Assembly: GCA_963784675.1 (NCBI GenBank)
Contig: CAWASE010000019.1
Coordinates: forward strand, 496,001 to 560,000
DNA length: 64,000 nt
Direction: 5' to 3'
From: SCTD01 sp963784675
Lineage (GTDB): Bacteria > Actinomycetota > Actinomycetes > Mycobacteriales > SCTD01
Part shown: positions 16,745 to 25,873 of the stretch, piece after piece
Numbering within the stretch: the stretch's first letter is position 1
Layout of the letters: the number at the start of each line of letters is the position of its first letter
Program-made: the position numbers and the translations under genes
The notes under the pieces: generated by a model
Told to the model about the DNA's origin: nothing
Databases searched by the model: none
Seen by the model: only the letters and a program-made list of their open reading frames with translations

Positions 16745-18196
16745 GTGAGCAGCCGGACGTATGAGGTGCGCACCTACGGGTGCCAGATGAACGTGCACGA
16801 CTCCGAGCGCATCAGCGGCCTGCTGGACGAGGCCGGTTACGTGCCGGTGCAGCCGGACACCACCCCCGACGTCGTGGTCTTCAACACCTGCGCCGTGCGC
16901 GAGAACGCCGACAACCGGCTGTACGGCAACCTGGGCCACCTCAAGCCGGTCAAGGACGCCACGCCCGGCATGCAGATCGCCGTCGGCGGCTGCCTGGCGC
17001 AGAAGGACCAGGCCCTGATCACCACCAAGGCGCCCTGGGTCGACGTCGTGTTCGGCACCCACAACGTCGGATCGCTCCCGGTGCTGCTGGAGCGCGCCCG
17101 GATCGAGCAGGCCGCGCAGGTCGAGCTCGTCGAGGCGCTGGAGGTCTTCCCGTCCACGCTGCCTGCGCGTCGCGAGTCGGCGTCCAGCGCCTGGGTGTCG
17201 ATCAGCGTCGGGTGCGACAACACCTGCACGTTCTGCATCGTGCCGAGCCTGCGCGGCAAGGAGGAGGACCGCCGCCCCGGTGACGTCCTGCGCGAGGTCG
17301 AGGTGCTCGCCGCACAGGGCGTGCTGGAGGTGACCCTGCTGGGCCAGAACGTGAACTCCTACGGCCGCTCCTTCGGCGAGCGCGACGCCTTCGGGACGCT
17401 GCTGCGCGCCGTCGGCGCGGTCGACGGCATCGAGCGGGTGCGCTTCACCAGCCCGCACCCGCGCGACTTCACCGACGACGTCATCGCGGCGATGGCCGAG
17501 ACGCCGGCGGTCTGCCCGAGCCTGCACATGCCGCTGCAGTCCGGCTCGGACGCGGTGCTCAAGGCGATGCGTCGTTCCTACCGGTCCGAGCGCTTCCTCG
17601 GCATCCTGGAGCGGGTCCGGGCGCAGATCCCGGACGCGGCCATCACGACCGACATCATCGTCGGCTTCCCGGGCGAGACCGAGGCCGACTTCCAGGCGAC
17701 GCTGGACGTCGTCACCGCCTCCCGGTTCAGCGGTGCGTTCACCTTCCAGTACTCCCCGCGGCCGGGGACGCCTGCGGCGGACCTGCCGCCGCTGCCCAAG
17801 GCCGTGGTGCAGGAGCGCTTCGAGCGACTGGTCGCGCTGCAGGACCGGCTGTCCCACGAGGGCATGACCGAGCAGGTCGGACGCACCGTCGAGCTGCTGG
17901 TCAGCGTCGGCGAGGGGCGCAAGGACCGCGGCGACCGGCTGACCGGCCGGGCACGCGACAACCGGCTCGTGCACCTGCCGGGCGCCCCCGGGGTACGTCC
18001 GGGGGACATCGTGACGGGTGTGGTCACCCGCGGCGCCCCGCACTACCTGCTGGCCGAGGAGGGCGTGCTGACGCACCGTCGCACTGCTGCGGGTGACGCC
18101 TGGGCGGCCGGCCGGACGCCGACCACCCCCGGCGTGAGCCTGGGCATGCCGACGGTCGGCGTGCCCGCCCCGCTGGCGTCCGTGGGCTGCGGCTGA
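16745..18196 (+). CDS. miaB: tRNA-2-methylthio-N6-dimethylallyladenosine synthase MiaB
   Basis: 483 aa radical-SAM methylthiotransferase modifying A37 of tRNAs that read UNN codons. N-terminal cluster cysteines: TYGCQMNVHDSER, NTCAVRENAD, and VGGCLAQKD. Radical SAM motif: GCDNTCTFCIVPSLRG (C-x3-C-x2-C). A C-terminal TRAM-like region follows at about residues 370-435. Start GTG 16745 is set by the -10 box and the family N terminus (SSRTYEVRTYGCQMN). The alanine/proline-rich last 50 residues are a lineage extension. Confidence 0.97.
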   Translation: MSSRTYEVRTYGCQMNVHDSERISGLLDEAGYVPVQPDTTPDVVVFNTCAVRENADNRLYGNLGHLKPVKDATPGMQIAVGGCLAQKDQALITTKAPWVDVVFGTHNVGSLPVLLERARIEQAAQVELVEALEVFPSTLPARRESASSAWVSISVGCDNTCTFCIVPSLRGKEEDRRPGDVLREVEVLAAQGVLEVTLLGQNVNSYGRSFGERDAFGTLLRAVGAVDGIERVRFTSPHPRDFTDDVIAAMAETPAVCPSLHMPLQSGSDAVLKAMRRSYRSERFLGILERVRAQIPDAAITTDIIVGFPGETEADFQATLDVVTASRFSGAFTFQYSPRPGTPAADLPPLPKAVVQERFERLVALQDRLSHEGMTEQVGRTVELLVSVGEGRKDRGDRLTGRARDNRLVHLPGAPGVRPGDIVTGVVTRGAPHYLLAEEGVLTHRRTAAGDAWAAGRTPTTPGVSLGMPTVGVPAPLASVGCG

Positions 18197-18255
18197 GCCC
18201 GCGACACCCGGGCAGACGGCCGACCCGCCGTGCGGGGTCGCGCCCGACGCCGAGG

Positions 18256-19014
18256 TCAGTCCGGCATGCTCAGCAGCCCGAACACGGCGCCACCCGGGTC
18301 GGCGACGATGGTGAACCGGCCCCCCGGGAAGGTGGTCTCCGGAACCCGCAGGCTGCCCCCGAGCGCGACCGCCTGCTCGGCCTTGGCCTTCGGGTCGGCC
18401 GCGGCGAAGTACGGCATCCAGCACGAGGGCACCTCGGCGGGCACCGACTCCGGCATGTCCATGCAGCCGGCCACCGACGTGCCGGCCTGCTGGAGCTCGG
18501 TGTAGTCGTCCGCCGTGGCAGCCGTCCACCCGAAGACCTCGGCGTAGAAGGGCAGGGCGCCGGCCTTGTCACGGGTGGAGAGCTCGATCCAGGCCACCGT
18601 GCCCTCGTCGCCGACGACCTCGGCCCCGAGGTGGGTGCCGGGCTGCCAGGTGCCGAAGACGGCGCCGCCGGCGTCGGTGAGCACCGTCATGCGACCGAGC
18701 TCCTGCACGTCCATCGGTGGAGCGAGGACTGAGCCGCCCGCCCCGGTGACCGCGGCGACGGTCGCGTCGGCGTCGGCCGTGCACACGTAGCTCGTCCATA
18801 CCGGGGGCATGCCCGGCGCCATCAGCGGCATGACGCCCGCCACCTTGCGGCCGTCGAGGGTGAAGTTCGAGTAGCCCCCGAACTCCTCGCTCCGGCTGCG
18901 GTCGCACTCCCAGCCGAACAGCGCCCCGTAGAAAGCGATCCCGGTGTCGACGTCGGGACAGCCGACATCGGTCCAGATGGGCTCGCCGGGGCTGTAGGCG
19001 GTCTTGACGGGCAT
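18256..19014 (-). CDS. Two-domain VOC (glyoxalase/bleomycin-resistance) family protein
   Basis: 252 aa with two vicinal-oxygen-chelate modules (about 8-125 and 135-250), each with the beta-alpha-beta pattern: PIWTDVGCPDVDTGIAFY and GTVAWIELSTRDKAGALPFY, ending DAGGAVFGTWQPG and DPGGAVFGLLS. Strong ribosome binding site GGAGGAG before the ATG. A -10 box TAGCGT lies at 19060-19065 (minus). Similar proteins are annotated as glyoxalase-like or hydroxylase-like; the substrate cannot be inferred. Confidence 0.88.
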   Translation of the reverse strand: MPVKTAYSPGEPIWTDVGCPDVDTGIAFYGALFGWECDRSRSEEFGGYSNFTLDGRKVAGVMPLMAPGMPPVWTSYVCTADADATVAAVTGAGGSVLAPPMDVQELGRMTVLTDAGGAVFGTWQPGTHLGAEVVGDEGTVAWIELSTRDKAGALPFYAEVFGWTAATADDYTELQQAGTSVAGCMDMPESVPAEVPSCWMPYFAAADPKAKAEQAVALGGSLRVPETTFPGGRFTIVADPGGAVFGLLSMPD

Positions 19015-19152
19015 GGCTCCTCCAGGAGGTCGGCCTCGGTCAGAAGTTGAGCAGCTCGGACGCTAGACCTCCCTGCCGACAGTTCTGTCCGGGCGGCGCG
19101 GACGGCGTCGTACGGTGCTCACACCCGTCCCACCGACCCCGTGGAGCACCCT

Positions 19153-20687
19153 GTGAAGGTCCCGTTCAGCACCGCCGACTTCCTCGACCGGGCCGAGCAG
19201 TGCTACCGCCAGCGCATCGGCGTCGTGGACGAACCGGCGCGTGCCCAGGACGGCGGGCTGGGACGGCTGACCTACGGCGACCTGGCGGCCCGGGCCCGGG
19301 CGATCGCGGCGGGGCTCGACGAGCTCGGGGTCGGTCGCGGCGAGCGGGTCGCGATCGTGAGCCACAACAGCGCCCGGTTGCTCGAGCTGTTCTTCGGCGT
19401 GCACCACGTGGGGCCGGGTGCTCGTTCCTGTCAACTTCCGGCTCTCCCGCGACGAGGTCGCCTACATCGTCGAGCACTCCGGCGCCTCGGTGCTGCTCTG
19501 GACCCGGAGCTCGAGGAGGCGCTCGCCGACGTCACGGCCAAGCACCGCTTCCTGCTGGGCCGGAGTCCGACGCCGGGCTGCTGCGCCCGGCGTCGAGCCG
19601 GCAGCCCTGGGCGAGGCCGACGAGGACGCCACCGCGACCATCAACTACACCTCGCGGGACGACCGCGCGTCCGAAGGGTGTGCAGATCACGCACCGCAAC
19701 ATCTGGGTCAACGCCGTCACCTTCGCCCTGCACGCCGGCGTCACCGACCGCGACGTCTACCTGCACACGCTGCCGATGTTCCACGCCAACGGGTGGGGCA
19801 TGCCGTTCGCGATGACGGGCCTGGGCGTCCCGCAGGTCGTGATCCGCAAGATCGACGGCGCCGAGATCCTGCGCCGCGTCGAGCAGCACGGCGTGACGGT
19901 CATGTGCGCGGCCCCGGCGGTCGTCGCGTCGGTCCTGGAGGCGCCCAGACCTGGGACGGGGAGATCCCCGGCCGGGGACGGGTCCGCGTCATCTGTGCCG
20001 GCGCCCCGCCGCCCAGCCGCACCATCGAGCGGATCGAGTCCGAGCTGGGCTGGGAGTTGATCCAGATCTACGGGCTCACCGAGACCTCGCCGCTGCTGAC
20101 GATGAACCGCCGCCGCGCGGAGGAGGACGACCTGGCCCGTCCGAGGCGGCGACGCGGCTGGCGCGCGCGGGGATGCCGGCGATCGGGATCCGCTGGCCAT
20201 CACCGACAGCGGCGAGGTGCTGGCCCGCGCCAACGTCGTCCTCGAGGGCTACTGGGAGCAGCCCGAGGCCACGCGCCGACGCGCTGGAGGGCGGCTGGTT
20301 CCACACCGGCGACGGCGGCGCGATGGACGACGAGGGCTACCTGACGATCACCGACCGCCGGAAGGACGTCATCATCACCGGCGGCGAGAACGTCTCGTCG
20401 ATCGAGGTCGAGGACTGCCTGTTCAGCCACCCGGCGGTCGCGGAGGTCGCGGTCATCGGCGTGCCGGCCGAGAAGTGGGGCGAGACCATCAAGGCGCTGG
20501 TGGTGCTGGCCGGGGCGAGGCCACCGAGGCAGAGCTGATCGCCCACTGCAAGAAGCGCTCGCCGGCTACAAGGCGCCGACCTCGGTCGAGATCCGCGACG
20601 GCGATCCCGCGCACGGCGACCGGCAAGATCCAGAAGTTCAAGCTGCGCGAGCAGTACTGGGCCGGCCAGTCGCGGCAGGTCAACTGA
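19153..20687 (+). pseudogene. Fatty acyl-CoA ligase (AMP-forming), about twelve frameshifts
   Basis: A complete ANL-superfamily ligase about 510 aa long can be read only by switching frame near 19418, 19497, 19562, 19590, 19657, 19945, 20140, 20190, 20275, 20517, 20557 and 20600. Motifs remain intact across the breaks: VLVPVNFRLSRDEVAYI, NYTS followed by GTTARPKGVQITH (AMP-binding P-loop), IQIYGLTETSP, GGWFHTGDGGAMDDEGY, TDRRKDVIITGGENVSS, and TATGKIQKFKLRE with the catalytic lysine. Shifts go both ways. Either this stretch is poorly sequenced or the gene died very recently. Neighbouring genes are intact. Start GTG 19153 is the likeliest. Confidence 0.85.
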
Positions 20688-20750
20688 GGAACGGACCGTC
20701 CGAGGTCCCGTAGCGTCCTGCGCATCCGTCCCTGATCCGAGGAGAACCGC

Positions 20751-21062
20751 ATGAGCACCCCCGACCTGACCGTCTCGCTCGTCGTCAAGCTGGTCGCCAA
20801 GCCCGAGCTCGCCGAGGAGGTCGCGCAGTTCCTCGCCGGCGCCGTCGGGCTGGCCAACGACGAGGCCGAGACGCTCGTCTGGTTCGCACTGCGCAGCGAC
20901 GCGACGACGTTCTGGATCGTCGACGCCTTCCCGTCCGAGCAGGGACGCCAGGCCCACCTGGACGGACCGATCGCCGCCGCCCTGATGGCCAACGCCGACC
21001 GGCTGCTGGCCGAGCCGCCGCAGATCCTGCCCGCCGACGTGCTGGCGTGCAAGGTCCCCTGA
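20751..21062 (+). CDS. Antibiotic biosynthesis monooxygenase (ABM) domain protein
   Basis: 103 aa dimeric alpha/beta-barrel-type small protein: LTVSLVVKLVAKPELAEEVAQFL, then ETLVWFALRSDATTFWIVDAFPSE, typical of ABM/quinol monooxygenase-like proteins. ATG is preceded by GAGGAG. A -10 box TAGCGT at 20711-20716 implies a leader of about 28 nt. Usually a cofactor-free oxygenase or a quinone/heme-binding protein; the substrate is unknown. Confidence 0.85.
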   Translation: MSTPDLTVSLVVKLVAKPELAEEVAQFLAGAVGLANDEAETLVWFALRSDATTFWIVDAFPSEQGRQAHLDGPIAAALMANADRLLAEPPQILPADVLACKVP

Positions 21063-21091
21063 CCCGGGCCGACGCGCTCCCACGCCACGAC

Positions 21092-22565
21092 ATGACGCGA
21101 CGCTGGCTGTTCGCCGACCAGCTCGGCCCGCACTACCTCGACGCACCGGACCAGCCGGTCCTGCTCGTCGAGGCGTGGGGCGTGTTCGCGCGGCGCCGCT
21201 TCCACCGCGCCAAGGCCCACCTGCTGCTCTCGGCGCTGCGGCACCGCGCGGCCGAGCTCGGCGGGCAGTCGAGGTTGCTGCAGGCGGAGGGCTACCGCGA
21301 CGCGCTCGCGCAGGTCGACGAGCCGCTGAGCGTCGTGCAGCCGACGTCGCGGCCGGCCGACCGGCTGGTCCGTGACCTCGGCGTACCGGTGCTGGCCGAC
21401 CCGCGCGGCTTCGCGACCGGCCGCGAGGACTTCGCCGGCTGGGCGCAGGGGCGTTCGGTGCTGCGCCAGGAGGACTTCTACCGCTGGCAGCGGCGCCGGC
21501 TGGACCTGCTGATGGACGGTGACGAGCCCACCGGCGGTACCTGGAACCTCGACCACGACAACCGCGAGCGACCACCGCGTCGGGCCACGCTGGGCGTCCC
21601 CGAGCCGTGGTGGCCCATCGAGGACGACATCGACGGGCAGGTGCGCGAGGACCTCGACCGCTGGGAGCGCGACGGCGACGTCCGCTTCGTCGGGCAGGAC
21701 GGCCCCGAGGTGGGCCGCGGCCACCCGCACCGAGGCCCTCGCCGCGCTGGAGCACTTCGTCGCGCACCGGCTCGCGAGCTTCGGACCCACCGAGGACGCG
21801 ATGCTCGCGGCCGACCCGTGGATGTCGCACAGCGCCCTGTCGCCGGCCATCAACCTGGGCCTGCTGGAGCCGCTGGAGGTCGTCCATGCCGCCGAGGACG
21901 CCTACCGCGCCGGGCTGGCGCCGCTGAACAGCGTCGAGGGGTTCGTGCGCCAGGTCATCGGCTGGCGCGAGTACGTGTGGTCGATCTACTGGCACGTGCC
22001 GGCGGACTACCGGCGGGCCAACGCGCTCGCCGCCGACCGCCCCCTGCCGGCCTGGTTCCAGGACCTGGACGCCGGCGGTGAGGTGACGGCGAACTGCCTC
22101 GGCTCGGTGCTGCGGGACGTGCGCGAACGGGGCTGGGCCCACCACATCCCGCGGCTGATGATCCTGGGCAACTGGGCGCTGCAGCGCGGCTACGACCCGG
22201 CGCAGCTCACCGCCTGGTTCCACGAGGTCTTCGTCGACGGTTACGACTGGGTGATGCTGCCGAACGTCACCGGCATGAGCCAGCACGCCGACGGCGGCCT
22301 GATGACGACCAAGCCCTACGCCTCCGGCGGCGCGTACGTGAACCGCATGAGCGACTACTGCGGCGGCTGCCGCTACGACCCCAAGGTGCGGGTGGGGGAG
22401 ACGGCCTGTCCGTTCACCGCCGGCTACTGGGCGTTCCTGCACCGCAACCGCGGTCGGCTGGCCGACAACCACCGCATGCGTCAGCCGCTGGCCGGCCTGG
22501 ACCGGCTGACCGACCTGGACGCCCTGCTGGAGCAGGAGGTTGCCCGCGGCGACGCGCCCCCCTGA
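21092..22565 (+). CDS. Iron-sulfur cryptochrome/photolyase (FeS-BCP, PhrB-like), one frameshift
   Basis: About 490 aa. The N-terminal half begins MTRRWLFADQLGPHYLD and the coding frame shifts by one base near 21712, where an extra C in GGCCCCGAGG separates FVGQDGP from RWAAATRTEAL. The span of 1474 nt is one base too long. The C-terminal half has the FAD-binding helices (FVRQVIGWREYVWSIYW, NLGLLEPLEV) and the cluster cysteines DYCGGCRY and ACPF. Those identify the bacterial prokaryotic (6-4) photolyase group, which also binds a 4Fe-4S cluster and a lumazine-type antenna. Light-dependent repair of UV lesions is the likely role. Confidence 0.9.
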
Positions 22566-22581
22566 ACAGGGCCGGCATGAG

Positions 22582-22587
22582 TAGCGT
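22582..22587 (+). promoter_or_regulatory. -10 box of leaderless DUF1697 transcript
   Basis: TAGCGT, 7 nt, then ATG at 22595. It selects that ATG over the in-frame ATG at 22577. Confidence 0.5.
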
Positions 22588-22594
22588 CGCCGGC

Positions 22595-23116
22595 ATGGCG
22601 ACGCGCATGGTGGTGCTGCTGCGGGCGGTGAACGTCGGCGGTCGCAACAAGGTCCCGATGAAGGAGCTGCGGGACCTGCTGGCCGACCTCGGCGGCACCG
22701 ACGTCGCGACGTATCTGCAGAGCGGCAACGCGGTCGTGACGGCCACCGGGAAGCCGGCCGCGCTCGGTGCGAAGGTGGCGGCCGGGCTCCAGCAGCGGCT
22801 GGGACTGTCGCTCGCCGTGCTGGTACGCACCGCCGACGACCTGGAGGCCGTCGTCGAGGCCAACCCGCTGCCCGTCGGCGACCCCAAGATGTTCCACGTC
22901 GGCTTCCTGGCCGGCCCGCCGGACCAGGGCAAGGTCGACGCGATCGACCACGACGCGCTGCGGCCGGAGCGGGTCGCGCTCGGCCACGGCGTCGTCTACC
23001 TCGGCTACGTCGACAGCACCCAGAGCACGCCGCTGTCGCGGCTGCGGCTCGGCGTGGAGATGACGGCCCGCAGCTGGCGCACCGTGCTGGCCCTGCAGGA
23101 GCTCGCGCGTTCCTGA
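22595..23116 (+). CDS. DUF1697 family protein
   Basis: 173 aa from ATG 22595; an alternative ATG is at 22577. Family pattern: VVLLRAVNVGGRNKVPMKELRDLL, then YLQSGNAVV, and LSRLRLGVEMTARSWRTVLAL near the end. The fold is a duplicated ferredoxin-like domain of unknown function, widespread in soil bacteria. Stands between the photolyase and the M4 protease with no evident functional link. Confidence 0.88.
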   Translation: MATRMVVLLRAVNVGGRNKVPMKELRDLLADLGGTDVATYLQSGNAVVTATGKPAALGAKVAAGLQQRLGLSLAVLVRTADDLEAVVEANPLPVGDPKMFHVGFLAGPPDQGKVDAIDHDALRPERVALGHGVVYLGYVDSTQSTPLSRLRLGVEMTARSWRTVLALQELARS

Positions 23117-23157
23117 CGGTGCTGCGCGCTGTCGGTGCCGAGGTGCAGGATGTCGCC

Positions 23158-24204
23158 ATGCGCACCTGCCCGGGCATCCTGCCGCCGTCGATGCTGGAAC
23201 GCGTCGTGCTGCTGGGCAGCGCGGAGCAGCGGGAGCGGGCCCTGGCGACGCTCGCCACCGACGCCACCCTGCGGATGGTGCGCGCCGTCGGTCCGGCGCG
23301 TCGCCGCAGCCCGCAGCTCGGCGCGACCGCCGATCCCTCGCCGCAGCGCACGATCAGCGACGCGACGGGCTCCACCACCCTGCCCGGCTCGACGGTGCGC
23401 GCCGAGGGGCAGGGCCCGGTCCAGGACCCGGCCGTCAACGAGGCCTACGACGGCCTCGGCGCCACCTTCGCCTTCTTCCTCCAGGCCTACGGTCGCGACT
23501 CCATCGACGACCAGGGGCTGCCGCTGGAGGCCACCGTCCACTACGGCCACGACTACGACAACGCCTTCTGGGACGGCAGCCGCATGGTCTTCGGCGACGG
23601 CGACACCGAGCTGTTCAACCGCTTCACGTCCTCGCTCGACGTCCTGGGCCACGAGCTCACCCACGGCGTCACGCAGGACGAGGCGCAGCTGGTCTACTCG
23701 GGTCAGTCCGGCGCTCTGAACGAGTCGCTGTCGGACGTGTTCGGCTCGCTGGTGCGGCAGTTCAGCCTCGGCCAGGACGCCGCGCAGGCCGACTGGCTGA
23801 TCGGCGCCGACCTGCTCGCGCCGGGGGTCCAGGGGCGGGCGCTGCGCGACCTGGCGGCACCGGGCACCGCCTACGACGACCCGATGCTCGGCAAGGACGG
23901 CCAGGTGGGGCAGCTGGCCGACTTCGTCGTCACCACCAAGGACAACGGCGGCGTGCACACCAACTCCGGCATCCCCAGCCTTGCCTTCGTCACCGTGGCG
24001 AAGGCGCTCGACGGCCCGGCCTGGGAGCGGGCCGGACGCATCTGGTACGACACCCTTCGCGACCCTCGGCTGCGGCCCCACGCCACCTTCCGCGCCTTCG
24101 CCTCCCTCACCAGCACGGTCGCGGCGACCCGCTACGGCGCCGACGGCGACGAGGTGCGTGCGGTGCACGCCGGCTGGGCCGCCGTCGGGCTGGACCTGCC
24201 GTGA
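23158..24204 (+). CDS. M4-family (thermolysin/protealysin-type) metalloprotease
   Basis: 348 aa from ATG 23158, which has an AGGA site about 8 nt upstream; the open frame reaches back to GTG 23119. The zinc motif HELTHGVTQDEA and downstream NESLSDVFG (third zinc ligand Glu) are intact. There is a short propeptide-like N terminus (RTCPGILPPSMLERV, similar to the CxxxxxP start of protealysin precursors) and no signal peptide. This fits the cytoplasmic protealysin-like M4 group. The active-site region TKDNGGVHTNSGIPSLAF is also present. It is followed by an emfourin-like inhibitor gene 8 nt downstream. Confidence 0.93.
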   Translation: MRTCPGILPPSMLERVVLLGSAEQRERALATLATDATLRMVRAVGPARRRSPQLGATADPSPQRTISDATGSTTLPGSTVRAEGQGPVQDPAVNEAYDGLGATFAFFLQAYGRDSIDDQGLPLEATVHYGHDYDNAFWDGSRMVFGDGDTELFNRFTSSLDVLGHELTHGVTQDEAQLVYSGQSGALNESLSDVFGSLVRQFSLGQDAAQADWLIGADLLAPGVQGRALRDLAAPGTAYDDPMLGKDGQVGQLADFVVTTKDNGGVHTNSGIPSLAFVTVAKALDGPAWERAGRIWYDTLRDPRLRPHATFRAFASLTSTVAATRYGADGDEVRAVHAGWAAVGLDLP

Positions 24205-24211
24205 GCGTGCG

Positions 24212-24607
24212 GTGAGACTCGGGCTGGAGCGCACCGGCGGCTTCGCCGGGCTGACGGTCCAGGTACGGATCGACACGGCGGCGCTCGAGCCCGACCGGGC
24301 CCGGTACCTGGAGGCGCTCGCGGCGGCCAGCCTGGACCAGGAGGCGCCTGCTGCCGCTGCCCAGCCGACGGACGGCTTCGCCTATCTGCTCGACCTGGAC
24401 GGTCAGCAGCAGGAGTGCACCGAGGCCGGGCTGTGCGGACCGCGCGCCGACCTGGTGCAGGCGCTCCTGGCGTTGCGGCGGCACCGCACCGCCGTGAGCC
24501 GTCCCGTGCCGGTCGATCCCGTGCCGGTCGATCCCGTGCCGGCCGATCCCGTGCCGGCCGATCCCGTGCCGGCAGAGCCGGAACCGCCCTCGTATCCTGG
24601 CGTGTGA
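24212..24607 (+). CDS. Emfourin-like M4 protease inhibitor with repetitive tail
   Basis: 131 aa from GTG 24212. The core (1-95) begins MRLGLERTGGFAGLTVQVRI, the pattern of emfourin-type proteins that inhibit protealysin-like M4 proteases and are encoded in the same operon. The C-terminal tail is a PVP-(V/A)-D pentapeptide repeat, then EPEPPSYPGV. The gene sits 8 nt after the protease and overlaps menF by 4 nt (GTGA). The tail is unusual: acidic, proline-rich, and encoded by 15-bp tandem repeats. The inhibitor assignment rests on pattern and context. Confidence 0.75.
   Translation: MRLGLERTGGFAGLTVQVRIDTAALEPDRARYLEALAAASLDQEAPAAAAQPTDGFAYLLDLDGQQQECTEAGLCGPRADLVQALLALRRHRTAVSRPVPVDPVPVDPVPADPVPADPVPAEPEPPSYPGV
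24503..24577 (+). repeat. Five 15-bp tandem repeats inside the inhibitor gene
   Basis: Units read CCCGTGCCGGTCGAT, with T-to-C variation in units 3-4 and a diverged fifth unit. Encodes repeated PVP-(V/A)-D. A 15-bp period keeps frame, so copy number can vary without breaking the gene. Confidence 0.9.
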
Positions 24608-25848
24608 CCTCCGCGCCCGCCCTCGCGCTGCTGCGCGCGCGGACCGTGCGGCTCGCGGATCCCGGCCCGCTGCTGGACCTGCTGCCCGCGGGCGGTGCGC
24701 TCGCCTGGATGGGCGACGGTGACGGTCTCGTCGGCTGGGGAGAAGCGGCCCGCTGCGAGGTCCAGGGCCCGCAGCAGTTCGCGCAGGCGCAGCGGTGGTG
24801 GCAGGCCCTGGTCGCCGGCACCGCCGTCGACGACGAGGTCGCGCTGCCCGGCACCGGCCCGGTCGCCTTCGGTTCGTTCGCCTTCGACGAGACCGCGGGC
24901 TCCTCCGTGCTCGTCGTCCCGCAGGTGGTGGTCGGCCGAAGTGGCGCGGACTGCTGGCTGACCACGGTGGGGGAGCCGGTCGCCGGCGCCGTGCCGGGGC
25001 CTCAGCCGCCGCCGCGGTCGCCCGGTGCCGTGGCGTTCTCGGACGGGACGCTGACCAGCGACGAGTGGACGCAGGTGGTGGCGGACGTGATCGCGCGCAT
25101 CACCGGGGGCGAGGTGGCCAAGGTGGTCCTGGCGCGTGACCTGCAGGCCCGGACCGAGCACCCTGTCGACGTCCGCTGGCCGCTGCACCGGCTCGCGCGG
25201 GACTATCCCGAGTGCCGCACCTTCAGCGTCGACGGGCTGCTCGGCGCCACTCCGGAGGTGCTCGTCCGGCTCGAGCGCGGTCAGGCCACCAGCCGGGTGC
25301 TCGCCGGCACCCTGCGCCGCAGCAGCGACCAGAACTACGACCGCTGGCAGGCCGGGTCGCTGGTGAAGTCGAGCAAGGACCTGGAGGAGCACGGCTACGC
25401 CGTCAACTCGGTGGCCGAGGCGCTGGCGGAGCACTGCGCGCGCGTCGACGTGCCGGCCGCGCCGTTCGTGCTGCACCTGCCCAACGTCATGCACCTGGCC
25501 AGCGACGTCACCGGCACCGTCACCGACGGCGCCACGGCGCTGACCCTGGTGGCGTCGCTGCACCCGTCGGCGGCCGTCTGCGGCACCCCGCGCGAGCAGG
25601 CGATGGACATGATCCGCCAGACGGAGGCGCTGGACCGGGGTCGCTACGCCGGACCGGTCGGCTGGATCGACGCCAGCGGCGACGGCGAGTGGGGGATCGC
25701 GCTGCGCTGCGCGGCCGTGGACCCCGCGGACCCTCGCCTGCTGCGGCTGTTCGCCGGGTGCGGGATCGTCGAGGGCAGCCGTCCCGAGGAAGAGCTGGCC
25801 GAGAGCAACGCCAAGCTCGTCCCCATGCGCGACGCCCTGCAGTCCTGA
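24604..25848 (+). CDS. menF: Isochorismate synthase MenF
   Basis: 414 aa chorismate-binding enzyme. Converts chorismate to isochorismate, the entry step of menaquinone synthesis. C-terminal catalytic domain (about 145-410): GGEVAKVVLARDLQA with the catalytic Lys, RTFSVDGLLGATPEVLVR, VLAGTLRRS, SSKDLEEHGYAVNSV, LHPSAAVCGTPREQAM, and YAGPVGWIDASGDGEWGIALRC. GTG start overlaps the inhibitor stop. Could be a siderophore-type isochorismate synthase, but the men genes next door favour MenF. Confidence 0.92.
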   Translation: MTSAPALALLRARTVRLADPGPLLDLLPAGGALAWMGDGDGLVGWGEAARCEVQGPQQFAQAQRWWQALVAGTAVDDEVALPGTGPVAFGSFAFDETAGSSVLVVPQVVVGRSGADCWLTTVGEPVAGAVPGPQPPPRSPGAVAFSDGTLTSDEWTQVVADVIARITGGEVAKVVLARDLQARTEHPVDVRWPLHRLARDYPECRTFSVDGLLGATPEVLVRLERGQATSRVLAGTLRRSSDQNYDRWQAGSLVKSSKDLEEHGYAVNSVAEALAEHCARVDVPAAPFVLHLPNVMHLASDVTGTVTDGATALTLVASLHPSAAVCGTPREQAMDMIRQTEALDRGRYAGPVGWIDASGDGEWGIALRCAAVDPADPRLLRLFAGCGIVEGSRPEEELAESNAKLVPMRDALQS

Positions 25849-25873
25849 CGCCGGGAGCCGGCCTGGCTCGCGG

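Noticed and set aside
19153..20687. Programmed ribosomal frameshifting in the acyl-CoA ligase
   Set aside because: About twelve shifts of mixed sign at unrelated sites without slippery motifs is not a programmed pattern.
20337..23438. 1033-codon minus-strand ORF, and the similar long ORF at 32144-35125
   Set aside because: Low-complexity Arg/Ala/Gly-rich translation antisense to several recognised genes; a GC-rich artefact.
24503..24577. Tandem 15-bp repeats as a CRISPR array
   Set aside because: Repeats are adjacent with no spacers, lie in frame inside a gene, and encode PVPxD peptides.
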